DNA of 64,000 nucleotides from Nitrospira sp. (GTDB taxonomy: Bacteria > Nitrospirota > Nitrospiria > Nitrospirales > Nitrospiraceae): assembly GCA_030653545.1 (NCBI GenBank), contig JAURZE010000007.1, forward strand, positions 86,283 to 150,282. Reading direction: 5' to 3'. A program made the translations under genes and the position numbers. Positions within the stretch are counted from its first letter, which is position 1, and each line of letters opens with the position of its first letter. Below the pieces are notes generated by a model. It saw only the letters and a list, made by a program, of their open reading frames with translations, was not told where the DNA came from and did no database searches. Positions 34,759 to 42,797 of the stretch are shown in pieces.

Positions 34759-35724
34759 ATGATTAGACAGTGTCTCGCCATAGCAGGACTCCTCTGCAGC
34801 ACGCTGCTTGCCACTCACGTCTTCGCAGCCGGAGGCTATGAAGAAAGCCTCAAGCTCTTGGCTGACGGAGTGATCGCCGAATCGTTGAAAGCCAAGAAGG
34901 AACGCCTGGCCATTATCGACTTCACGGATGCCAAGGGCGCCGTCACGCAGATCGGACAGTTTTTAGCAGAGGAACTCGGCACACAGCTATTGGTAGCAGG
35001 CGAACTGAAGGTTGTGGAACACAAGCTCGTCAGCTCCACGCTCAAAAAACGACACATCACCCAGATCGAGGCAACTTCCCCCAAAGCCCTGAAGGGGGCG
35101 GCGAAGGCCATCCGCACTGACGTCTTCGTCATGGGGTCTTACCTCGACGCTCCAGAAGGAGTCCTGGTCACCGTGAAGCTCATCAACCCGTCGAATGCCC
35201 AGGCGATCGGGGCGGCGCGGGGCATGATCCCGAAAGCCGGACCGCTGGGCGAACTGGTCAAAGAATTCAATAAGCCGCCGGTAGTCAAAGTAGAGCCACC
35301 GAAAGGGCCGACCGCCCCGGAAGGATTGGGCTTCCATCGAAACGAATTCTATGAACTGGTCGTACGGGCGCTGAGCCGGCAGGACAATCGGATCCGGATG
35401 GATCTGACGATTGAAAACCGGTCTCCACGCGATGTAAAACTGCTCTGCCTCCTCCAAAATACCGTGTTGAGGGACGACCAGGGAGGGCAGTGGTCACAAA
35501 GTGTCGAAGGGAATCGCGAGGGGCTCTGCACCAGAGGCATCGAACTCTCGCCGCGGGAGAAAGATCGAGCGGTGCTGACCTTTGTTGCGCCGGCTGACTC
35601 CACGGCAGTGTCGCAATTCACCTTCTCCTTTCATGAAAAGTCGCCTCGCCGGGATGCCGCGTTTACAATCGAAGGCCTCGCCGTTGAGACATCGCCGACT
35701 CCGGTTACCCCAGCGACCCCTTAA
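34759..35724 (+). CDS. Exported FlgO-domain protein
   Basis: 321 aa from ATG 34759. Signal peptide ends near HVFAAGG (about residue 25). The N-terminal half has the FlgO-type fold: [30 protein letters not shown], then VEHKLVSS and [12 protein letters not shown]. The C-terminal half (about 190-310) is beta-rich with [20 protein letters not shown] and [15 protein letters not shown], a possible Ig-like fold. FlgO is an outer-membrane protein linked to flagella in Vibrio; no flagellar gene is nearby here. First gene of an operon ending at 39117. Candidate leaderless mRNA. Confidence 0.85.
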   Translation: MIRQCLAIAGLLCSTLLATHVFAAGGYEESLKLLADGVIAESLKAKKERLAIIDFTDAKGAVTQIGQFLAEELGTQLLVAGELKVVEHKLVSSTLKKRHITQIEATSPKALKGAAKAIRTDVFVMGSYLDAPEGVLVTVKLINPSNAQAIGAARGMIPKAGPLGELVKEFNKPPVVKVEPPKGPTAPEGLGFHRNEFYELVVRALSRQDNRIRMDLTIENRSPRDVKLLCLLQNTVLRDDQGGQWSQSVEGNREGLCTRGIELSPREKDRAVLTFVAPADSTAVSQFTFSFHEKSPRRDAAFTIEGLAVETSPTPVTPATP

Positions 35725-35739
35725 CGAATCGGAACTATC

Positions 35740-36543
35740 ATGGCTGCACGCACCTTAAAGCAAGTTCTCACGATCGCCGGGTCCGACTCAGGCGGAGGCG
35801 CCGGGATCCAGGCAGATCTCAAATCCATGTCGGCCAACGGCGTCTTCGCCATGTCGGTGATTACCGCCGTCACGGCGCAGAACACGGAAGACGTGACCGA
35901 TGTGTTCGAGCTGCCGACCTCCATCATCGCCTCGCAGCTCGACGCCGTCTTCGACGACTTCGACGTCGCAGCCGTCAAAACCGGCATGCTCTCCTCTACG
36001 GCGATCGTCGAGCTCGTGGCGAAAATGCTGGCCATCCAAAAAGTGACGAATCTGGTCGTCGACCCGGTGATGATCTCCAAATCCGGCCGTGCGCTTCTGA
36101 AGCCGGAGGCCATCGACGCCCTTAAGAAGCTGCTCTTCCCGCTCGCGCTCGTCGTGACCCCCAACATCCACGAGGCACAGCAGCTGTCCGGCATCGCCAT
36201 CAGCAACCTGGCCGATGCAAGACGTGCGGCCAAGATTATTCACGGCTTCGGCTCCCAATTCGTGTTGATCAAGGGCGGCCACCTGCTCACTGAACGCGCC
36301 ACCGACCTCCTCTATGACGGCCGGTTTTTCAATATCTATAAAGGCGAGTTCATCGACACGCCCCATACACACGGCACAGGCTGCACCTTCGCCTCGGCGC
36401 TCGCCGCGCAACTGGCGCGCGGCAAAGCGATGACGGATGCGGTGCAGGCCGCAAAGACCTATCTCACGGAAACGATCCGCCATAGCCTTGCCATCGGACA
36501 CGGCACCGGCCCGACCAATCACTTCTACTTTCTCGAAACATAG
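35740..36543 (+). CDS. thiD: Hydroxymethylpyrimidine/phosphomethylpyrimidine kinase
   Basis: 267 aa, full length. Phosphorylates HMP and HMP-P with ATP in thiamin pyrophosphate synthesis. Motifs are [47 protein letters not shown] and the catalytic [14 protein letters not shown] with Asp/Gly loop. It follows the FlgO-like gene by 15 bp. TenA at 32710-33378 may supply HMP from degraded thiamin. No thiE or thiM is in the window. Confidence 0.97.
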   Translation: MAARTLKQVLTIAGSDSGGGAGIQADLKSMSANGVFAMSVITAVTAQNTEDVTDVFELPTSIIASQLDAVFDDFDVAAVKTGMLSSTAIVELVAKMLAIQKVTNLVVDPVMISKSGRALLKPEAIDALKKLLFPLALVVTPNIHEAQQLSGIAISNLADARRAAKIIHGFGSQFVLIKGGHLLTERATDLLYDGRFFNIYKGEFIDTPHTHGTGCTFASALAAQLARGKAMTDAVQAAKTYLTETIRHSLAIGHGTGPTNHFYFLET

Positions 36544-36551
36544 GACCCACG

Positions 36552-37850
36552 ATGTCGCGACTTCCTGGACGGCCGCTCACGTTCCTTCTGACCGGATTCT
36601 CCTGGCTGGTGCTGGCGTCGCTCGTCGGGCTCGCCATCCTGGTCGGCCTGGTTCGCGGCACACCGCTCCCTCATTGGATACGCCATGCCCACGTGCACGC
36701 GGCCCTCGTGGGCGGCGTGGCACAAATGATTCTGGGCGCGTTACTGATCTTCATCTCGCCGCTCCTCCTGACAGGCCGGACACAACGCGAGTCGCACCCG
36801 CTCCTATTTGTCACGATCAACGGGAGCGCCGCGGGAATGGTCGCGGGATTCGGACTCCACAACTACACAGTGATCGGTGTCAGCGGGTTCTTCGTCATCG
36901 CGTCATTTCTCTGGATTGCACGCGATACCTGGCTGCAAGCCAGACAGAGCCTCAATGCCCCTCCGCTGAATCTCTGGTATTACGCGCTGGCGGGGCTGGC
37001 GCTCTTCGGCGGATTGGCCTGCGGGGAAACCATGGCCTTTGCATGGGCACAACAATCGTTCGGCTACATCCGACTCGCACACATCCACCTCAACATTCTT
37101 GGATTCATCACCCTGGCAATCCTCGGCACCATGCATAATCTGCTGCCGACCGTCTTAAACGCGCCGCTGTCCAGTCCGCGGCTCGCCCGGGTCGTCATGT
37201 GGCTGTTCCCGCTGGGATTAGCGGTACTGATTACGGGATTCATGAATTCCTCGGTAGCGATCGAGATGGCCGGAGGTAGCGTGCTGGTCCTCAGTGGCGC
37301 CCTCTACGCCTTCAATCTCTTCACCACCTGGTTACGGTCGAGCCATCAGGGGAGTGCCGCATCGGATCACCTCCTGGTCGCCACGTTCTTCCTGGTGCTG
37401 ACGCTGGTGCTCGGCGTGCTTGTGGCCGCCAACAACCTCACGGGCACTCCCGTCATGCCCTTCGGGTCGCTGCACTTAGTGGCCTACACGCACATGGCGC
37501 TGATCGGATTTGTTCTGCAAACAATCGTGGGTGCCCTCTCCCATCTCGTTCCGGTGACACTGGCCGTGCGCCGCGTGCCGAGCCCGAAGAAACGAGGCCC
37601 CTATCTCGAGCACCTGACAAGCGTCATCAATCGCTGGAGAACTCTGCAAGTGGCAAGCCTCAGCCTGGGCACAATGGGATTAGCTCTGCTCGCATCACTC
37701 ACCTGGAATGTGCCCCTATCATCGCCTTACATCCAAAGCGCCATGTGGGCTTCATGTGGGCTGTTGCTGACCGGCCTGACTATCTTCTCCGTCAAACTGG
37801 TCACCGTCCTCTGGACCGAACCGGAACAGACCGTGGGCTCTTCAACCTGA
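36552..37850 (+). CDS. Twelve-TM heme-copper-oxidase subunit I-like protein
   Basis: 432 aa, mostly hydrophobic, about 12 TM segments. Histidines are placed in TM contexts typical of heme-copper oxidase subunit I or NnrS-like proteins: HAHVHAALVGG, RLAHIHLNILGF, GTMHNLLPTV, HLVAYTHMALIGF and LSHLVPVTLA. This points to heme and perhaps copper ligation in the membrane. The Tyr-His crosslink region of a true terminal oxidase is not evident, so function (oxidase, NO reductase-like, or heme-sensing) is open. It follows thiD by 8 bp. Confidence 0.8.
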   Translation: MSRLPGRPLTFLLTGFSWLVLASLVGLAILVGLVRGTPLPHWIRHAHVHAALVGGVAQMILGALLIFISPLLLTGRTQRESHPLLFVTINGSAAGMVAGFGLHNYTVIGVSGFFVIASFLWIARDTWLQARQSLNAPPLNLWYYALAGLALFGGLACGETMAFAWAQQSFGYIRLAHIHLNILGFITLAILGTMHNLLPTVLNAPLSSPRLARVVMWLFPLGLAVLITGFMNSSVAIEMAGGSVLVLSGALYAFNLFTTWLRSSHQGSAASDHLLVATFFLVLTLVLGVLVAANNLTGTPVMPFGSLHLVAYTHMALIGFVLQTIVGALSHLVPVTLAVRRVPSPKKRGPYLEHLTSVINRWRTLQVASLSLGTMGLALLASLTWNVPLSSPYIQSAMWASCGLLLTGLTIFSVKLVTVLWTEPEQTVGSST

Positions 37851-37897
37851 GTACCTGGCACTACATCGAATAACCGGCTCTGCGAGAATCGTCCGCC

Positions 37898-38662
37898 ATG
37901 GAACAGGATCTTTCGTTTTCAGACCCTCACGGCCACCGCGTAGCCGCAGTCCTGACGGCTCCTGCCAGTGCGACAGAGCGAATCGCCATCCTGTGCCATG
38001 GTTTTCTCTCCGGAAAGCGCAGCACGACCAATAAAACACTGACTCGCCTCCTCAACGCACAGGGCATTGCCACCTTGGCCTTTGATTTTTTCGGACAGGG
38101 AGACAGCGAAGGACCCTTCGAGGCGCTCACCACGACGACCGCGGTGGCGCAAGCACAGGCAGCCCTGGATCTCGTCCGGCAAAAAGGTTTCAGACGGCTG
38201 GGGCTGATGGGCTCCAGCTTCGGAGGACTGGTCGCCACGTTAACAGCGGCGCAGCGTCACGATCTGGCCTGCCTGGCCTTAAAATGTCCCGTGGTCGACT
38301 TTGCCGAGGAACTGCGGCTGACGCTCGGAGATGCGGAGATGGCGGCGTGGCAATCGACCGACACCATCCCCAATATCATGGGGGGGGCTGAACGCATCCG
38401 GCTCCGCTACGCTTTTTATGAAGACTGTCTTCGCCGCATTGCCTACGAGCCGGCAAAGACGATCACTGCGCCGACCCTGATCGTCCAAGGGGATCAGGAC
38501 GAGTGCGTGCCCTTACACCAGAGTCACCAGCTAGCCGCCGTGCTGACCTGCCCCAACCGTATGGAGCTCCTTCCAGGCGCCGACCACCAGTTCACGAAAG
38601 CTGCGGATTTTAGCCGGATGACGACTCTCATTGCGGATTGGCTCACCACACACCTGACATGA
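37898..38662 (+). CDS. Alpha/beta hydrolase (esterase/aminopeptidase-like)
   Basis: 254 aa, no signal peptide. Core motifs are RIAILCHGFLSGKRSTTNKT, nucleophile elbow GLMGSSFGGLVA, a catalytic Asp in VQGDQDECVPL and a final His in LLPGADHQFTKAA. The fold matches small serine hydrolases of the BAAT/dienelactone-hydrolase type. Its stop shares ATGA with the next gene. Substrate unknown. Confidence 0.93.
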   Translation: MEQDLSFSDPHGHRVAAVLTAPASATERIAILCHGFLSGKRSTTNKTLTRLLNAQGIATLAFDFFGQGDSEGPFEALTTTTAVAQAQAALDLVRQKGFRRLGLMGSSFGGLVATLTAAQRHDLACLALKCPVVDFAEELRLTLGDAEMAAWQSTDTIPNIMGGAERIRLRYAFYEDCLRRIAYEPAKTITAPTLIVQGDQDECVPLHQSHQLAAVLTCPNRMELLPGADHQFTKAADFSRMTTLIADWLTTHLT

Positions 38663-39117
38663 TTCCAGAAGATGAGCGGCATGAAACAGTTCTGCGGCTC
38701 TATCCGATTTTTAAGGAAGAGGTTTATCGGCGGCGCGACCAGATGATGCGTTGGACCGCAATCGGAGCAGGATCGCTTGTCGGCATATTGAGTATCGTTC
38801 TCCTGGTACCCGCAGCACACTCGCTCTCACCGACCTCTCGACGACTCCTGGCCTGCGCCACACTCTTGTTGGCTCTCACCTATATGGGGATCATCTGGCA
38901 GCAGCACACCCGCCATCGGCAGGCCAAACAGCAACTCATCAAGATCGAGAAGACCCTGGGCCTCTTCGGAGAATTGCCCTCGCATCATGACAGCGCTCTC
39001 TACCCCGAAGACTGGCAGAATGAATGGACTCGCGATAGAAGTCTGCTGCAATACCTTACAATTCTCACTTTTCTGACCGGGATCGTTCTCGTCGCCATCC
39101 TCCAGCCGAACCTATAG
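38659..39117 (+). CDS. Two-TM protein of unknown function
   Basis: 152 aa from ATG 38659, which overlaps the upstream stop by ATGA. TM segments: about 35-55 (AIGAGSLVGILSIVLLVPAA) and 62-84 (LLACATLLLALTYMGIIWQQ), then a cytoplasmic Lys/Gln-rich part and a last TM near 128-148 (LTILTFLTGIVLVAILQ). So three TM stretches. No family recognised. Likely last gene of the FlgO-thiD operon. Confidence 0.8.
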   Translation: MIPEDERHETVLRLYPIFKEEVYRRRDQMMRWTAIGAGSLVGILSIVLLVPAAHSLSPTSRRLLACATLLLALTYMGIIWQQHTRHRQAKQQLIKIEKTLGLFGELPSHHDSALYPEDWQNEWTRDRSLLQYLTILTFLTGIVLVAILQPNL

Positions 39118-39292
39118 TCACTCCCGACACCCCAACAGCCACGTAGGTAGCTTCGTGCCACCGTACCATTTCGTCCAGACAGAGCACGCCTTAGCTTCCA
39201 TGGCCTACGTATTCCTTCACAAGTTCAAAATTATTTTCACATAACATCAACCAGTTATATTTACAATCTTCACAGAAATGGCAGACCGGCCA

Positions 39293-39307
39293 TGGCACAT
39301 CTATTGC
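39293..39307 (+). promoter_or_regulatory. Sigma-54 (-24/-12) promoter of the FN3 gene
   Basis: TGGCACATCTATTGC: perfect TGGCACN5TTGC with GG and GC 12 nt apart. The predicted start is about 39319, giving a 44-nt leader to ATG 39363. The region 39180-39260 upstream is AT-rich, suited to IHF or activator bending. Confidence 0.8.
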
Positions 39308-39362
39308 TTAAATTAAGGACTCTTGTCATGCGAAGACGAACACAAAACAAATACAGGTTGAT

Positions 39363-40325
39363 ATGACGCTGCCCATCCCCATACACACAAATAGACCAAC
39401 TGTCGCCCTCTCCACGTGCATGTGGCTCCTGGCCATGGTATTGCCAGCCCCTGCTCTTGCTGGGGAAACGGCTACCCCGAAACAGCATAGTCTTATTCAC
39501 CGTCCTGACGCTCCGGCATTGCCGATCGTCCCTCGTCCAGAATCCGCAGTCATACCCTCCCGGCCTGTTGCAGCCATTGCGCCGGCAGTAACGACACCCT
39601 CCTCGCAGACACTCCACCATAAATTGACAAAAAAGCCGGCCTCGGCAGTCGTCAGCCCGCCTCTCGCGTCCGAACCAAGCCCTTCATCAAGGACAAGCTC
39701 AAGACTGTCTTCAGCAGGAAACATCCCGACCACGGCACCCCAAATCGGGTCAGAGAGTCCATCAAAGAGCACTCCGGCTCCGGTCGGTGACCGTACGATT
39801 CCTCCGATTGTTCCAATTGCCACGAGACCGCTTTCGATGTCTTCCCTGAGCAACATCGCAGCTCCAACGGCATCTCGTAATACGGCCGCAGCAGCTCCAT
39901 TGGCGGCAGCCGCACAATCCGGTCTCCCCATAGCCAGCCTCGCGCCTTCCATGTCCCGGCTTGTCCAGATGAGCCCGGGGTTAGCAGGCTTACTACAACC
40001 GTCCGCGCCTGTGGTCACGCCCTCATCGACGACTCCGCCGCCCGCCACTCCACCCTCAACACCGCCCCCTGTATCCTCCACAGGAAGCGTTACCCTATCC
40101 TGGTCTGCAAACGGTGAAAGCGACTTGGCCGGGTATAAGATCTATTTTGGAACCGCCTCGGGGAATTACACCGTTTCGGGATCGCCCACGGTGATTGGAA
40201 AAGTGACCAGCTACACCGTCACCGGTCTCCAGCGAAACACCACCTACTTCTTCGCCCTCTCCGCCTACGACAGTGCCGGCAACGAAAGCGCGCTTTCAGC
40301 CGAGGCCAGCAAGAGCATTCTGTAA
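39363..40325 (+). CDS. Exported Pro/Ser/Thr-rich protein with C-terminal FN3 domain
   Basis: 320 aa. A signal peptide ends at PALAGETA (about residue 35). Residues 40-235 are low-complexity, rich in Pro, Ser, Thr and Ala, with few hydrophobics. Residues 238-318 form a fibronectin type III domain (VTLSWSANGESDLAGYKIYF, YTVTGLQRNTTYFFALSAYD). It looks like a surface or matrix protein. No PEP-CTERM tail is visible; the protein ends in SKSIL. Its sigma-54 promoter recalls PrsKR-controlled exopolysaccharide/PEP-CTERM genes, but that is a parallel, not evidence. Confidence 0.88.
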   Translation: MTLPIPIHTNRPTVALSTCMWLLAMVLPAPALAGETATPKQHSLIHRPDAPALPIVPRPESAVIPSRPVAAIAPAVTTPSSQTLHHKLTKKPASAVVSPPLASEPSPSSRTSSRLSSAGNIPTTAPQIGSESPSKSTPAPVGDRTIPPIVPIATRPLSMSSLSNIAAPTASRNTAAAAPLAAAAQSGLPIASLAPSMSRLVQMSPGLAGLLQPSAPVVTPSSTTPPPATPPSTPPPVSSTGSVTLSWSANGESDLAGYKIYFGTASGNYTVSGSPTVIGKVTSYTVTGLQRNTTYFFALSAYDSAGNESALSAEASKSIL

Positions 40326-40456
40326 CAGCTGCTAAAGACTGCTCTCAACTTCGCGTTGCTCTCTCCTCACCCACTTCCCAACATAATCCACAAATACTCC
40401 TGCATGTGGCTCTCAACGTGGGCCTTACGGAATGACCATTTTGAGAGCCTTTGAAC
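40326..40456. other. Intergenic stretch before repeat copies
   Basis: No gene, promoter box or strong hairpin seen in this part. The segment GACCATTTTGAGAGCC (about 40434-40449) weakly resembles an inverted end of the repeat that follows. Confidence 0.35.
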
Positions 40457-40595
40457 AAGGATGCTCAAATTGACGATCCAACAAGGCCGCAGGGAGTCTA
40501 GCGACTGAGGCGTTATGCTTCTCACCCACCCACCCCGAGCTGCCGAGACAGCTCCTTCACCGGTGGGGTACGTCGCCGAGAGGCCGACGATTAAA
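40457..40595 (+). repeat. Repeat copy A (diverged/partial)
   Basis: Begins AAGGATGCTCAAATTGACGA, followed by CCAACAAGGCCGCAGGGAG, matching the left end and centre of copies B and C. Further on there is an unrelated stretch with a GAGCTG/CAGCTC hairpin and GGGGTACGT, so the copy is diverged or interrupted. Confidence 0.55.
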
Positions 40596-40596
40596 A

Positions 40597-40721
40597 ACGG
40601 CTGCTCAAAACGGTCATCCAGCGAGGCCGCAGGAGAGAAATAACCGGAAGCGTACCCTCTGGGGTACGTTGAGGATTATTTCGATCCGAGAACGAAGCTG
40701 GGGATCGTTTTCAGCAGCCGT
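40597..40721 (+). repeat. 125-bp repeat element, copy B
   Basis: The ends are inverted repeats: ACGGCTGCTCAAAACG (40597-40612) and CGTTTTCAGCAGCCGT (40706-40721), 15 of 16 pairing. The interior contains GAGGCCGCAGGAGAGAAA, GGGGTACGTTGAGGAT and a GAGAACGAAGCTGG block shared with copy C in the same order. Copy B ends on the first base of the stop codon of the SUMF1-type gene. Confidence 0.85.
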
Positions 40722-41518
40722 CAAGATCGAGCGCAGCGGAAGCCTATGTAACTATTGCGCGTCTCAGGGGGAAGCTTGAATCGCCCGTAGGTGAGCAGAT
40801 ACTTGGGCAGATCCGACCAAGAACCGCCACGCAGCACTTTGAACTGGCCGTTTTCCGGACCAAATGGATTGGCCTCCGGACTATGCTCGTAATAATTCGC
40901 ACTGTACCAGTCAGAGACCCATTCCCCTACATTTCCGGCCATCTGATACAGGCCGTAAGGGCTCTTTCCTGACTCATACGACTGCACCGGCATCAGCACC
41001 TGACTGTAGCTAAAGCGCGCCCCGAGCGCGAAATTCGCGACATCGTTCGTCGGGACCTGATTGCCCCAGGGATATAACCGCCCATCGACACCACGTGCCG
41101 CCTTCTCCCATTCGGCTTCAGTCGGCAACCGCTTCCCTTTCCAGCGGCAATAGGCATCGGCATCATGCCAATCCACGCCGATTACGGGCCGGTCGCTGTG
41201 AGTGACCGGACTCACCGTCTCCCACAACCATGGAGCCGTCCGGCCCGTCGCCATGAGAAACGCGCCATACTGCGCAGTCGTCACCTCATGCACGTCCATC
41301 ATGAACGCATCGAGCGTCACACGATGCAGCGGTCGTTCATCCTCCAGCGCCTGCGTGCCGGCTGCCCCCATCTCGAATGGGCCTTGAGGAATCGACACCA
41401 TCAGCGTTTCCGTGGGAAGCGGACGCTCCAGAGCCTGTGATCGCCTGAGCCGATCCAACTGCGCCTCACTTAAAGAAACGATGCCTGCCAGCATCAGAAG
41501 GATGCTCAAAAAGGCCAT
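40721..41518 (-). CDS. SUMF1/FGE-sulfatase-like domain protein, membrane-anchored
   Basis: 265 aa from ATG 41518; the frame continues to 41596 but the extra codons are inside repeat C. A signal or anchor segment occupies residues 1-20 (MAFLSILLMLAGIVSLSEAQ). The FGE-sulfatase fold follows: SIPQGPFEMGA, HRVTLDAFMMDVHEVTTAQY, PVIGVDWHDADAYCRWKGKR, RLPTEAEWEKAARG and NVGEWVSDWY, RGGSW. The copper-binding Cys pair of true formylglycine-generating enzymes is not evident, so a non-FGE role (as in EgtB-like or kinase-associated proteins) is likelier. Flanked on both sides by 125-bp repeats. Confidence 0.88.
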   Translation of the reverse strand: MAFLSILLMLAGIVSLSEAQLDRLRRSQALERPLPTETLMVSIPQGPFEMGAAGTQALEDERPLHRVTLDAFMMDVHEVTTAQYGAFLMATGRTAPWLWETVSPVTHSDRPVIGVDWHDADAYCRWKGKRLPTEAEWEKAARGVDGRLYPWGNQVPTNDVANFALGARFSYSQVLMPVQSYESGKSPYGLYQMAGNVGEWVSDWYSANYYEHSPEANPFGPENGQFKVLRGGSWSDLPKYLLTYGRFKLPPETRNSYIGFRCARS

Positions 41519-41622
41519 CCAACGCGGCCGCAGGCGAGAGAAAACCGGAGGCGTAGCCTCTGGGCTACGTTGAGGATTTTGTCGAGACGAGAACAAAGTT
41601 GGTGGCCTTTTTCAGCATTCTT
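41498..41622 (+). repeat. 125-bp repeat element, copy C (overlaps SUMF1 start)
   Basis: Terminal inverted repeats AAGGATGCTCAAAAAGGCC (41498-41516) and GGCCTTTTTCAGCATTCTT (41604-41622) differ at two positions. Interior blocks GGCCGCAGGCGAGAGAAAA, GGGCTACGTTGAGGATTT and GAGAACAAAGTTGG parallel copy B in the same orientation. The SUMF1 start codon and its first six or so codons lie inside the left arm; the methyltransferase stop begins 2 nt after the right arm. Confidence 0.88.
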
Positions 41623-41623
41623 C

Positions 41624-42286
41624 TCAATGGATGATGCCGCCAACGACCCAATGCCGATCATCCGGCACATCAATGAGGAGCCGGGTAAGATTCATCTGAG
41701 CGAGCTGAGAACCGATTTCATCTTCCGTAAATGCCGCGAGCAGCGAATTGTAAAAATCACGACGCAGAATATCGGGCGCCCCACTGGCATACTGCTCCAC
41801 GATGGCTTGCGCGGCCTCGGGCGATTCGGGCCGCAGCAGATCCATGACCAGCACCGGCGAGCCCGGCTTCACGAAGAGCCTCAGCTTGTGCCAGAACTGC
41901 AAGGGATTGGGCAGGTGATGAAGCAGGCTATTGGAGACGGCCGCATCGGCCTGGTTGGCCCCGGCAAGATCCTGGAATCGTTCACAGCGCACAGACACCC
42001 GGTCCGACAGATCTGCCTGACGAACAGCCTGCCCGGCTAACTCAATCATCGGCCTCGACGCGTCGATGCCAGTAATGCGACAGTCGGGAAGCGCGCGGGC
42101 CAAACGCATCGGAATGTCGCCCGGCCCACAGCCAAAATCATACACATGGCCATGGGAAAACTCCGGGAAGTACTCTCGGAATAGCTCGACGAAGCGCTGA
42201 TTCTCTGAGGAGAAATCCGCCTCGGCATAGGCCTTGGCTTGCAGAGGATCATCCATCAATTCCGGTTCAAGGATACGTGACGTCAT
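41624..42286 (-). CDS. Class I SAM-dependent methyltransferase
   Basis: 220 aa. Motif I VYDFGCGPGDIPMRLA binds SAM; motif II RITGIDASRPMIELA, motif III SNSLLHHLPNPLQFW, and a later region FVKPGSPVLVMDLLRPES fit the methyltransferase_11/25 type. Substrate not predictable. Translated 4 bp after the MOSC gene. Confidence 0.92.
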   Translation of the reverse strand: MTSRILEPELMDDPLQAKAYAEADFSSENQRFVELFREYFPEFSHGHVYDFGCGPGDIPMRLARALPDCRITGIDASRPMIELAGQAVRQADLSDRVSVRCERFQDLAGANQADAAVSNSLLHHLPNPLQFWHKLRLFVKPGSPVLVMDLLRPESPEAAQAIVEQYASGAPDILRRDFYNSLLAAFTEDEIGSQLAQMNLTRLLIDVPDDRHWVVGGIIH

Positions 42287-42290
42287 ATGC

Positions 42291-42794
42291 TCACTCCGTG
42301 GATCGGCCGGCCTTCGCCTGAACGCTCACCTGATCGCCAGGCCGAACGACACCCTCCTTCAGCACTTTGGCATACACACGGCTCCACCCCGGATACTTTT
42401 TCTGCGATATGCGCTGATAGTCCCCATCGTGGAACCATTGGGCATTATGACTACAGGGCGATGTATAGCTCATCACTTCCAATTCGACATCGGGCCCGAC
42501 GGTGAGCCGTACGCCCGGCCGTATAAGTTCCCAGTCCATTCCCGCCAGCGTCAAATTCTCTCCGGAGAAACCCGGCGCGATGGAATGGCCCGCTTGCTGT
42601 AATTGCGCAATCACGTCCAACGAATACAGACAGACCGCGCGATCAGGGCCGCCGTGGACCTTCAAGTTACGCTGGCGATCTCCTTCTATGCCCTGCACAG
42701 TCACGCGAGCCTCAAACACCGGTCTCTTCGGCACTCCTCCGTCCGAGACGCTGATCTGATGAAGGTGGGGATAAGGCGGTCGTCCTCGACTCAT
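42291..42794 (-). CDS. MOSC-domain protein (YiiM-like)
   Basis: 167 aa. Contains VQGIEGDRQRNLKVHGGPDR, ALCLYSL-type segment VCLYSLDVIAQ, GFSGENLTLAGMDW and PGVRLTVGPDVELEV, hallmarks of MOSC beta-barrels, the domain of molybdenum-cofactor sulfurases and YiiM-type reductases. The conserved Cys appears in SYTSPCSHNAQWF. Role probably in molybdenum-cofactor-linked chemistry, inferred from family. Stop lies 3 bp before the methyltransferase start side; on the same transcript as prmA. Confidence 0.92.
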   Translation of the reverse strand: MSRGRPPYPHLHQISVSDGGVPKRPVFEARVTVQGIEGDRQRNLKVHGGPDRAVCLYSLDVIAQLQQAGHSIAPGFSGENLTLAGMDWELIRPGVRLTVGPDVELEVMSYTSPCSHNAQWFHDGDYQRISQKKYPGWSRVYAKVLKEGVVRPGDQVSVQAKAGRSTE

Positions 42795-42797
42795 AGT

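Noticed and set aside
40721..41518. Active formylglycine-generating enzyme
   Set aside because: The fold is clear but the catalytic Cys pair is not visible and no sulfatase gene is nearby, so only a SUMF1-type domain is called.
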